Below, piece after piece: positions 1 through 5,170 of a DNA stretch of 5,867 nt; position 1 is the first letter of the stretch, and each line of letters opens with the position of its first letter. The translations under genes were made by a program, and so were the position numbers. The DNA comes from Alphaproteobacteria bacterium. GTDB taxonomy: Bacteria; Pseudomonadota; Alphaproteobacteria; RS24. The notes below the pieces were generated by a model, which saw nothing but the letters and a program-made list of their open reading frames with translations, was not told the origin of the DNA and did not search any database. The stretch spans positions 1 to 5,867 of the forward strand of contig JAKMCZ010000071.1 in the NCBI GenBank assembly GCA_022428185.1. Reading direction: 5' to 3'.

Positions 1-2
1 GT

Positions 3-128
3 CCTGACAATATGGCCTTTTTAGGCGACGTAGCCGGTAATATTACCAAGCTGGTGGCCTCATTGGGCGCAGCCGGATTGCCGGGCTTGATTGCCCTTGG
101 CGTTATTTTAATGCTGTTTAAAAAGTAA
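3..128 (+). CDS. Small membrane protein or C-terminal end of a larger one (partial?)
   Basis: An open frame runs from the left edge to a TAA at 126-128. The visible peptide has a short Gly/Asn/Thr-containing segment, then a hydrophobic stretch of about 20 residues rich in Leu, Ile, Gly and Ala, and ends in Phe-Lys-Lys. This fits one transmembrane helix with a positively charged cytoplasmic end. An ATG at 12-14 would give a complete 38-residue protein, but only 11 bases precede it and they hold no Shine-Dalgarno sequence. The frame also continues upstream of the ATG without a stop, so this may be the tail of a longer gene. The next gene starts 42 bp downstream on the same strand, so the two could be co-transcribed. 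I recognise no family. The reading frame is supported by the hydrophobic pattern and the clean end before a new ribosome binding site, but it is short. Confidence 0.45.
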   Translation, partial: PDNMAFLGDVAGNITKLVASLGAAGLPGLIALGVILMLFKK

Positions 129-157
129 CCCGGTTTGACCCCGGCAGCAGATAGACT

Positions 158-163
158 GAAAGG
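158..163 (+). promoter_or_regulatory. Shine-Dalgarno site of the 103-residue membrane protein
   Basis: GAAAGG lies 7 nt before the ATG at 171. It is a moderate match to the anti-Shine-Dalgarno sequence and favours independent initiation of this short gene. Confidence 0.5.
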
Positions 164-170
164 CTAAACG

Positions 171-482
171 ATGAAAAAGTGGAATCGCTATTTTAGCGCC
201 TGCACACAATTATTTCTTCGCATTGCTGAGGTAGGCGGCGCTTTGGTGCTCGCCTTATTGGTGGTCTATTTGCTGCTGGGAGATACCGCCGGCCGCTATG
301 TCGTATCAGTGGCCGACAATGTTCCTGAATTTGTCAGCAAAGTCACACCGGCGGCGGCTTTAGCGCTGGCGGTTATTCTGGGCTTGCTACATGTGATGCG
401 TAATTCGCCTGCAACCGCAGCGCCCGAGCCACCTAAAGCGCCCAAGACGCCGACAAAGAAGCCGTCCCCTAAAAAGAAATAA
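171..482 (+). CDS. Small two-helix membrane protein with Pro/Lys-rich tail, function unknown
   Basis: This is a 103-residue protein I do not recognise. The N-terminus is basic (MKKWNR). A hydrophobic helix spans about residues 21-37 and a second about 59-75, separated by a mildly polar loop of roughly 20 residues. Residues 79-103 form a low-complexity tail rich in Pro and Ala with seven lysines, ending in Lys-Lys-Lys. Positive charge at both ends predicts a helical hairpin with both termini in the cytoplasm and the loop in the periplasm. This is inferred from the positive-inside rule. A GAAAGG Shine-Dalgarno-like sequence at 158-163 sits 7 nt before the ATG and supports the start. It lies 42 bp after another short membrane ORF on the same strand. 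The TAA stop ends one base before the 3' end of the opposite-strand tRNA-Leu. The tail could bind nucleic acid, acidic lipid or a partner protein, but nothing in the sequence decides this. Confidence 0.7.
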   Translation: MKKWNRYFSACTQLFLRIAEVGGALVLALLVVYLLLGDTAGRYVVSVADNVPEFVSKVTPAAALALAVILGLLHVMRNSPATAAPEPPKAPKTPTKKPSPKKK

Positions 483-569
483 TGGTGCGACCGAGAAGAC
501 TCGAACTTCCACGGGTGTTACCCCACAGCGACCTCAACGCTGCGCGTCTACCAATTCCGCCACGGTCGC
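483..569 (-). tRNA. tRNA-Leu, anticodon GAG
   Basis: Read on the minus strand, this is an 87-nt class II tRNA that can be folded by eye. The acceptor stem is GCGACCG (563-569) pairing with CGGTCGC (487-493), followed by discriminator A and an encoded CCA (483-485). The anticodon stem CAGCG/CGCTG (538-542 and 526-530) holds the loop TTGAGGT, giving anticodon GAG (533-535), which reads CUC and CUU leucine codons. The 15-nt variable arm (511-525) can form a GGG/CCC stem, as expected for tRNA-Leu. The T arm is GGAAG-TTCGAGT-CTTCT (494-510), with one G-U pair. The discriminator A and long variable arm fit leucyl-tRNA synthetase recognition. It is followed at once on its own strand by a T-rich stretch, the complement of the Lys-coding end of the opposite gene. 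I saw no convincing dedicated promoter upstream. Confidence 0.97.
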
Positions 570-650
570 ACTGTTTAGACCTGCGAGGCAGGCCTGTTAG
601 CTAGCAAAATAACGCCCCCTAAACAAGCGGGATAGGCCAACTCCGGCAAA
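570..650. other. Intergenic gap between cysH and tRNA-Leu
   Basis: This 81-bp gap holds a short hairpin, CCTGC-GAG-GCAGG, at 580-592, overlapping an 8-bp palindrome CAGGCCTG at 589-596. No T run follows the hairpin on either strand, so it is not a standard intrinsic terminator. The tRNA promoter should lie here if the tRNA is transcribed independently, but no strong -35/-10 pair is visible. Confidence 0.4.
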
Positions 651-1379
651 CTAAATGCCGTCCCCATCAATATTGAGATGGATACCACATTCGTCCTTAT
701 CGCTATCGCTCCACCGACCGGAACGATAATCGCCGCCCTCTTCCACCCGATTGGTGCAAGGCATGCAGCCGATTGATAAATAGCCGTCTTTAACCAGCGG
801 ATGGCGCGGCAAATTATGGTCTTCAATGTAGGCTTTCAACTGGTCGAGATCCCAATTAGCCAGCGGATTGATTTTATAGCGACCATCAGTGTCTTTTTCG
901 ATGATTTGCATTTGCGACCGCGTGCCGGTTTGAAACCGCTTGCGACCGGTAATCAGCGCGTCAAAAGGTTCTACCGCGCGCGCCTGTGGGCGCACTTTGC
1001 GTAAATCGCAGCACGCATCTGTATCACGCTGCCAGAGGCCACCCTTTGCGTCCTCATTGGACAATTCACGCGGGTCTGGCGCAACCGAGCGGACATCCAT
1101 CAGCCCGAGCTTTTCTTGCAAGCGGTCACGGTAGCGCAAAGTCTCACCAAACAATTTTCCCGTATTGAGCATGATGACCGGCACAGTCGGGTCAATTTCC
1201 GAAATCATATGCAGCAAAATCACCGACTCCGCGCCAAAGGACGAAACAATGGTAATGCGGTCGATAAACTGCTCTTCAATCGCATGACGCAAAATCTCTT
1301 GCGCGCTCAACGTTTCGTAATAAGCGTTCAAATCCGTCAGCACCGGTGCTGCTTGTTGTCTTATTGCCGGGGTGCTCAT
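651..1379 (-). CDS. cysH: Assimilatory adenylyl-sulfate (APS) reductase, thioredoxin-dependent
   Basis: CysH reduces activated sulfate to sulfite in the cytoplasm, using electrons from thioredoxin. The protein is 242 residues from the ATG at 1379. The N-terminal half carries the PAPS-reductase/ATP-pyrophosphatase fold with a SSFGAES P-loop-like motif at about residues 46-52. Four cysteines mark a [4Fe-4S] cluster: Cys-Cys at 123-124 and Cys-X2-Cys at 205/208. Near the C-terminus, RSGRW and then ECGIH (Cys231) supply the catalytic cysteine that forms the sulfonated intermediate. The cluster cysteines are the known mark of enzymes using APS; classical PAPS reductases such as that of E. coli lack them. 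The ATG overlaps the TGA of the upstream siroheme gene as ATGA. An AGAAGGG site (1389-1395) lies 9 nt before it, which argues for this start over an in-frame TTG at 1388 that would directly abut the site. Translational coupling is likely. The family is certain; APS over PAPS preference is inferred from the cysteines. Confidence 0.95.
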   Translation of the reverse strand: MSTPAIRQQAAPVLTDLNAYYETLSAQEILRHAIEEQFIDRITIVSSFGAESVILLHMISEIDPTVPVIMLNTGKLFGETLRYRDRLQEKLGLMDVRSVAPDPRELSNEDAKGGLWQRDTDACCDLRKVRPQARAVEPFDALITGRKRFQTGTRSQMQIIEKDTDGRYKINPLANWDLDQLKAYIEDHNLPRHPLVKDGYLSIGCMPCTNRVEEGGDYRSGRWSDSDKDECGIHLNIDGDGI

Positions 1380-1936
1380 GCCAACCAACCCTTCTCATCA
1401 ATTTCCTGATTGCTGCGCTCGATAAGCGTTTTAAAGTCTGCCCCCTCGGCGCGCCAGTCATCACGTAAAGCCGACAGGCTCTCAAGTCGCTCGGCCCAGC
1501 TTTCGGGATATTGCTCTTCCAGTTTGGCTTTTAACCGCCGCGCAAGGCCCGGCGATTTGCCGCCCGTTGATGCGGTCAGCAGCATATCGCCGCGACGCAC
1601 AATAGCAGGCACATGAAAATCGCATAGCGGCTTCACATCTTCGACATTTACCAATGTTTTGACCGCGCGCGCCTGAGCCGTGAAGCGTTCTTGCAGCGTA
1701 TCATCAAGATTGGCGATATAGACAATGTGACAGGCGGCCAAGTCATCTTGGCTGGGCCAACTCTCAATCAGCCGATCACCGGCGAGTGCGCGCATGGCGT
1801 CTTCGGCGTGTTCCGCATAGACGCGCACAAATTCTGCGCCTGCCGCGTCGACCATTTCCAGACGACGAACCGCTTGCGGCCCGCTGCCGATAATGGCAAC
1901 CGTCATTTCACTGACATCGAGAACAATCGGAAGCAT
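1376..1936 (-). CDS. Precorrin-2 dehydrogenase / sirohydrochlorin ferrochelatase (CysG N-terminal, Met8 type)
   Basis: This 186-residue protein should carry out the last two steps of siroheme synthesis: NAD+-dependent oxidation of precorrin-2 to sirohydrochlorin, then Fe2+ insertion. A Rossmann motif GSGPQAVRR lies at about residues 17-25, after a short MLPIVLDV strand typical of the family. The segment VNVEDVKPLCDFHVPAIV (residues 96-113) contains Asp100, which aligns with the catalytic Asp104 of Salmonella CysG (alignment by eye). STGGKSPGLARRLKAKL (123-139) is the next family block. The C-terminal helical part fits Met8-like dimerisation. The uroporphyrinogen-III methyltransferase half of full CysG is absent, so a separate methyltransferase gene must exist elsewhere. 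The ATG at 1934-1936 is preceded by a strong AAGGAGA site. The gene overlaps cysH by 4 nt. Siroheme is the cofactor of sulfite reductase, the enzyme that uses CysH's product, which explains the pairing. The symbol is left blank because cysG strictly means the fused enzyme. Confidence 0.93.
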   Translation of the reverse strand: MLPIVLDVSEMTVAIIGSGPQAVRRLEMVDAAGAEFVRVYAEHAEDAMRALAGDRLIESWPSQDDLAACHIVYIANLDDTLQERFTAQARAVKTLVNVEDVKPLCDFHVPAIVRRGDMLLTASTGGKSPGLARRLKAKLEEQYPESWAERLESLSALRDDWRAEGADFKTLIERSNQEIDEKGWLA

Positions 1937-1943
1937 ATTCTTG

Positions 1944-1950
1944 TCTCCTT
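1944..1950 (-). promoter_or_regulatory. Shine-Dalgarno site of the siroheme gene
   Basis: AAGGAGA on the minus strand lies 7 nt before the ATG at 1936. It is a near-consensus site that fixes the start codon. Confidence 0.75.
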
Positions 1951-1990
1951 GACTCTTATATGGGCTATTGCGGTCTATTTATCAATATTT

Positions 1991-2020
1991 TTGTGTGATT
2001 AATTTTAATCTACATTTTAT
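1991..2020 (+). promoter_or_regulatory. Possible lipB promoter
   Basis: TTGTGT (1991-1996) and TTTTAT (2015-2020) are separated by 18 bp and would start transcription near 2027, giving a leader of about 35 nt. The matches to consensus are only fair. A lipB promoter must lie in this gap, because the upstream gene runs the other way, but the exact site is uncertain. Confidence 0.25.
1997..2010. promoter_or_regulatory. 14-bp palindrome over the -10 box, candidate operator
   Basis: GATTAA-TT-TTAATC is a perfect inverted repeat with 6-bp arms and a 2-bp centre. It covers the predicted -10 box (2002-2007) of the siroheme-cysH promoter and lies between the spaced boxes of a possible lipB promoter, so a protein bound here could affect both directions. 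No regulator is identified, and short AT palindromes can occur by chance. Confidence 0.3.
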
Positions 2021-2030
2021 TTTGTGTTAA
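2002..2030 (-). promoter_or_regulatory. Predicted sigma-70 promoter of the siroheme-cysH unit
   Basis: On the minus strand, TTAACA (2025-2030, five of six matches to TTGACA) is followed after exactly 17 bp by TAAAAT (2002-2007, five of six matches to TATAAT). Transcription would start near 1995, leaving a leader of about 58 nt before the siroheme gene, enough for its Shine-Dalgarno site. A nearer pair, TTGATA (1980-1985) with TATAAG (1955-1960), has a 19-bp spacer. It would start transcription inside the ribosome binding site, so it is less likely. AT-rich sequence produces chance matches, hence the moderate confidence. Confidence 0.5.
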
Positions 2031-2061
2031 TTGCGCTGCCTATCGGTGATATGTCTAACAA

Positions 2062-2706
2062 ATGGACGAAATGCCCGAAATAATTTTCAGCGACCAGCCG
2101 GTTGCTTATCCTGAAGCGGTTAGCTTTATGGAAAGCCGCGTCGGCGAGATAATCGACGACAAAGCGCCTGAATGTCTTTGGTTTTTAGAACACCCACCGC
2201 TCTATACGGCGGGAACGCGAGCCAATCCGGCTGATTTGCTGCAACGCGACCGGTTTCCTGTCTATGACACCAAACGCGGTGGCGAATATACCTATCACGG
2301 CCCCGGCCAGCGCGTGGTTTATCTGATGCTGGATCTACGAAAGCGCGGCCGCGATGTGCGTTGTTTTGTGCAACAGGCCGAAAACTGGATTATCCAAACC
2401 CTTGATGATTTCAACATTAAAGCGCATATCACACCGGGGCGTGTTGGCGTCTGGGTGCCTCGCCCCGATAAGGGTGCGGATAAGGAAGACAAGATTGCCG
2501 CCATTGGCTTGCGGATAAGACGCTGGGTCAGCTTTCACGGCATTTCGGTAAATGTCGAACCCGAGCTTGAGCATTTTGGCGGCATTGTGCCGTGCGGCAT
2601 CGCCGACCAGAGCGTCACCAGCATGGTCGACTTGGGCTATCCGGTCAGCATGGCGGAATTGGATAAAGCGCTATTGGATAATTTCAATAACTGCTTTACG
2701 CGCTAG
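2062..2706 (+). CDS. lipB: Octanoyltransferase, lipoate-protein ligase B
   Basis: LipB moves the octanoyl group from octanoyl-acyl carrier protein to a lysine of lipoyl domains (pyruvate and 2-oxoglutarate dehydrogenases, glycine cleavage H protein). LipA then converts this to lipoyl in the cytoplasm. The 214-residue length is normal for the family. Signature blocks are EHPPLYTAG at 43-51, RGGEYTYHGPGQ at 72-83, the KIAAIG lysine (Lys144) and IVPCGI with the acyl-thioester cysteine Cys178. Lys and Cys correspond to the known catalytic pair. The charged stretch before Lys144 and the RIRRWVSFHGI segment resemble alphaproteobacterial LipB proteins. Neither ATG at 2062 nor the in-frame ATG at 2071 has a strong ribosome binding site; the first is kept because both are plausible. 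The gene stands alone, divergent from the siroheme-cysH unit and convergent with the next gene, whose stop codon shares CTAG (2703-2706) with its own. Confidence 0.96.
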   Translation: MDEMPEIIFSDQPVAYPEAVSFMESRVGEIIDDKAPECLWFLEHPPLYTAGTRANPADLLQRDRFPVYDTKRGGEYTYHGPGQRVVYLMLDLRKRGRDVRCFVQQAENWIIQTLDDFNIKAHITPGRVGVWVPRPDKGADKEDKIAAIGLRIRRWVSFHGISVNVEPELEHFGGIVPCGIADQSVTSMVDLGYPVSMAELDKALLDNFNNCFTR

Positions 2707-3107
2707 ACCATGCGGCTGATGAACTGCGTCAGCAATAAAATAACCACGCAGCCGACAAAATAACCGGCATTCAATCCGGCCAGTTTCATTGGCCTTTGCG
2801 ACCAGGCGGCACCTGAAAAATGCCCGATAATAACGGTGGCAGAAAATATCGCGCCAATGCCGCGCGCCATACCATGATCCATTTGCAGCATGTAAAACAC
2901 CGCAATCAGCCACGACAATAGCAGCAAATAAAGCGCCTCAAGCGCCATTGCAGGCAGCATTGATTTGTCGGCTGTCGTTTGATTTATTTCCTGAAACGCC
3001 TTGCCTGCAACGCGTTCTGAGAAAAAGACAAAGCCCCAAGCAAAAGCCAACACGGCACCGATAAGCACCGCCACCCGATTGACATCCATCACATTAACCA
3101 ATTCCAT
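2703..3107 (-). CDS. Four-helix integral membrane protein, DUF1761-like
   Basis: This 134-residue protein has four predicted membrane helices at about residues 11-30, 52-74, 82-100 and 108-130. After helix 1 comes the segment WGFVFFSERVAGKAFQEIN. This resembles the W-[YF]-[YF]-S...FGKxW pattern that follows the first helix of DUF1761 proteins, a family of unknown function. The assignment is by eye and tentative. The start is well supported: a near-perfect AAGGAGG lies 5 nt before the ATG at 3107. An in-frame Met7 is less well placed. The gene follows pccA after 68 bp on the same strand with no clear terminator or promoter between them, so read-through from the pcc operon is plausible. Its TAG stop overlaps the lipB TAG on the other strand. 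No catalytic residues are apparent and no function is assigned. Confidence 0.8.
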   Translation of the reverse strand: MELVNVMDVNRVAVLIGAVLAFAWGFVFFSERVAGKAFQEINQTTADKSMLPAMALEALYLLLLSWLIAVFYMLQMDHGMARGIGAIFSATVIIGHFSGAAWSQRPMKLAGLNAGYFVGCVVILLLTQFISRMV

Positions 3108-3175
3108 AATCGCCTCCTTGTTTTTCTTATTCAGCCGTAAAAGGCTAACAGAAGCAGAGGCAAGAAATCAATTAT
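3108..3175. other. Gap between pccA and the DUF1761-like gene
   Basis: This 68-bp gap contains the Shine-Dalgarno site of the downstream gene and a weak 4-bp-stem hairpin (AGCC/GGCT, 3133-3146). The hairpin has no T run after it on the minus strand. No convincing minus-strand promoter is visible, which favours read-through from pccA. Confidence 0.4.
3113..3119 (-). promoter_or_regulatory. Strong Shine-Dalgarno site of the DUF1761-like gene
   Basis: AAGGAGG on the minus strand lies 5 nt before the ATG at 3107. It is the strongest ribosome binding site in the window and suggests efficient independent initiation despite the likely operon position. Confidence 0.75.
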
Positions 3176-5161
3176 CTACTCAAATTCGAGCATCACTTCG
3201 TCAACGGCGAGCTTGTCACCGGCAGCGCATAAAACTTTCTTTACGGTCACGTCTTTTTCTGCGCGCAGAATATTTTCCATCTTCATCGCCTCAACCACCG
3301 CTAACGGCTCTCCGGCTTTCACCGATTGGCCTTCATTGACGGCAACCGAGACCACGACACCGGGCATCGGGCAAACCAGTTCTTTATCGCTGGCACCGTC
3401 GGCTGCTTCGGGCATATACATCATGGCTTTTTGAGCTGCCATGCGCCGCACAGAAACTTTCGCCGCCGCACCGCGACCGGTCAGCGTAAAACCCTCAGGA
3501 TGGCGGTCTACGGTCAGCGCTATCGGCTTGCCGTTAACCGCACCGAAAAAGAATAAATCGCCCGGCAACCAGTCGCTTTCAACCTCAATATCAACGCCGT
3601 TCAGCAGCACGCCAGTAGCTGATTTGCTGGCGGTAAAGACCAAATCGTTGATTTGGACGGCCTGTTCGACATCGGGGGTGAACTGGTGTCCGTCCAAGAC
3701 TTGTGAGCTTTCGGAGGCGCGCATTTGCGTTAATTGCGTCATGGCAAAACCGATAACCGCCAATTCTTCGATGCGCGCGCTATCCATTGGCGCGCCCTCA
3801 AATCCTTCGGGATATTCTTCATCGATAAAGGCCGTGGTCAACGCACCCTCGCGAAAGCGCTTGTGCTGCATAATCGCGCCACAAAAATCAATATTGTGCC
3901 GAATACCATCGATGCGGAAATTATCCAGCGCGTCAGCCATCGCATCGATTGCAGTCAAACGGTCAGGCCCATGCGTGACCAGCTTGGCAATCATCGGATC
4001 GTAAAACAGAGATATCTCGCCGCCCTCATAAACGCCGGTATCATTGCGCACAGTAATGCCATCAACCTCTTGCTCAACCGGCGGACGATAGCGCGACAAC
4101 CGACCCGTCGATGGCAAAAACCCACGATACGGGTCTTCGGCATAAATCCGGCTCTCCATCGCCCAACCGGTGAGCGTCACATCTTTTTGCTTGATGGACA
4201 GCTTGTCACCGGCGGCGACTTTTATCATCTCTTCGACCAAATCAATGCCGGTAATCAGTTCCGTGACCGGATGCTCGACCTGCAACCGCGTGTTCATCTC
4301 AAGGAAATAAAAATTCCTATCGCCATCGACAATAAATTCGACCGTACCGGCTGAACAATAATCAACCGCTTTCGCCAGCGTCACTGATTGCTCACCCATC
4401 GCTTTGCGGGTTTTCGCGTCAAGAAACGGGCTTGGAGCTTCTTCAATCACTTTCTGATTGCGTCGCTGAATAGAACATTCGCGCTCGCCCAGATAAATCA
4501 CATTGCCATGCTTATCGCCGAGAATTTGAATTTCAATATGGCGCGGCTGGGTAACAAATTTCTCGATAAAAATTCGGTCGTCACCAAAACTTGCCGCCGC
4601 CTCATTCTTCGACGATTGAAAGCCCTCGCGCGCTTCATCGTCGCTATAGGCAATCCGCATGCCCTTACCGCCGCCACCGGCAGAGGCTTTAATCATTACC
4701 GGATAGCCAATCTGATTGGCAATTTTAATGGCTTCATCGGCGTCTTCAATCAGCCCCATATGACCGGGCACGGTAGACACACCGGCTTCGGCAGCAAGCT
4801 TCTTGGAGGTAATCTTATCACCCATCGCTTCAATCGCGCCCGCCGGAGGGCCGATAAAGGCGACACCTGCTTTATCAAGCGCTTCAGCAAAAGCTTTGTT
4901 CTCAGACAAAAAGCCGTAGCCCGGATGCACGGCCTGTGCGCCGGTCTGTTTAATGGCATCGAGGATTTTATCGATGACCAAATAGCTCTCTGCCGCTGCT
5001 GCGCCGCCAATATGCACTGCCTCATCGGCTTCGCGCACATGCAGCGCCAGCGCGTCAGCATCAGAATAAACGGCGACCGTCTTAATGCCCATCGCACGCG
5101 CTGATTTAATGACGCGGCAGGCAATCTCGCCTCGGTTTGCAATTAGAATTTTATCGAACAT
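3176..5161 (-). CDS. pccA: Propionyl-CoA carboxylase alpha subunit (biotin carboxylase + BCCP)
   Basis: PccA carries biotin and carboxylates it with ATP and bicarbonate; PccB then transfers CO2 to propionyl-CoA, giving methylmalonyl-CoA. Numbered from the ATG at 5161 (661 residues): the biotin carboxylase N-domain begins MFDKILIANRGEIACRV; the ATP-grasp loop KASAGGGGKGMR is at 158-169; the ERECSIQRRNQK block starts near 226; FLEMNTRLQVEHPVTE at 286-301 holds catalytic Glu and Arg residues. The biotin carboxylase C-domain runs to about 450. A middle region of about 140 residues matches where PCC alpha subunits have their BT domain, which docks the beta subunit. The biotinyl domain from about 595 has VEAMKMEN with biotin acceptor Lys627 (codon at 3281-3283). 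An ATG at 5167 would add Met-Ala. ATG 5161 is preferred because it gives the canonical N-terminus and sits 8 nt after an AGG. The gene lies just behind pccB. Methylcrotonyl-CoA carboxylase alpha is the main alternative, less likely given the pccB neighbour. Confidence 0.95.
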   Translation of the reverse strand: MFDKILIANRGEIACRVIKSARAMGIKTVAVYSDADALALHVREADEAVHIGGAAAAESYLVIDKILDAIKQTGAQAVHPGYGFLSENKAFAEALDKAGVAFIGPPAGAIEAMGDKITSKKLAAEAGVSTVPGHMGLIEDADEAIKIANQIGYPVMIKASAGGGGKGMRIAYSDDEAREGFQSSKNEAAASFGDDRIFIEKFVTQPRHIEIQILGDKHGNVIYLGERECSIQRRNQKVIEEAPSPFLDAKTRKAMGEQSVTLAKAVDYCSAGTVEFIVDGDRNFYFLEMNTRLQVEHPVTELITGIDLVEEMIKVAAGDKLSIKQKDVTLTGWAMESRIYAEDPYRGFLPSTGRLSRYRPPVEQEVDGITVRNDTGVYEGGEISLFYDPMIAKLVTHGPDRLTAIDAMADALDNFRIDGIRHNIDFCGAIMQHKRFREGALTTAFIDEEYPEGFEGAPMDSARIEELAVIGFAMTQLTQMRASESSQVLDGHQFTPDVEQAVQINDLVFTASKSATGVLLNGVDIEVESDWLPGDLFFFGAVNGKPIALTVDRHPEGFTLTGRGAAAKVSVRRMAAQKAMMYMPEAADGASDKELVCPMPGVVVSVAVNEGQSVKAGEPLAVVEAMKMENILRAEKDVTVKKVLCAAGDKLAVDEVMLEFE

Positions 5162-5170
5162 CGCCATCGC

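Noticed and set aside
580..592. Hairpin CCTGC-GAG-GCAGG as a cysH terminator
   Set aside because: The stem is only 5 bp and no T run follows on the minus strand. It may still matter for tRNA leader processing, but nothing shows this.
598..623. Possible tRNA-Leu promoter TTGTTT with TAGCTA, 17-bp spacer, minus strand
   Set aside because: Only two of six bases match the -10 consensus, so it cannot be told from chance.
1380..1388. TTG start at 1388 adding three residues to CysH
   Set aside because: The Shine-Dalgarno site AGAAGGG would directly abut this TTG, whereas the ATG at 1379 has 9-nt spacing and forms the usual ATGA overlap.
1955..1985. Second minus-strand promoter TTGATA/TATAAG close to the siroheme gene
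   Set aside because: The spacer is 19 bp and the predicted transcript would begin within the Shine-Dalgarno site, leaving no usable leader.
3133..3146. Hairpin AGCC/GGCT between pccA and the DUF1761-like gene as a terminator
   Set aside because: A 4-bp stem with a 6-nt loop and no T run after it on the minus strand is too weak.
3441..4354. Overlapping plus-strand frames of 187 and 206 codons opposite pccA
   Set aside because: They are antisense shadows of pccA with low-complexity, Ser/Arg/Ile-rich translations, and they overlap each other in different frames.
4388..5104. Long plus-strand open frame of 238 codons opposite pccA
   Set aside because: It is fully antisense to a certain pccA coding region, its translation lacks any recognisable domain, and such frames arise from the codon bias of the real gene.
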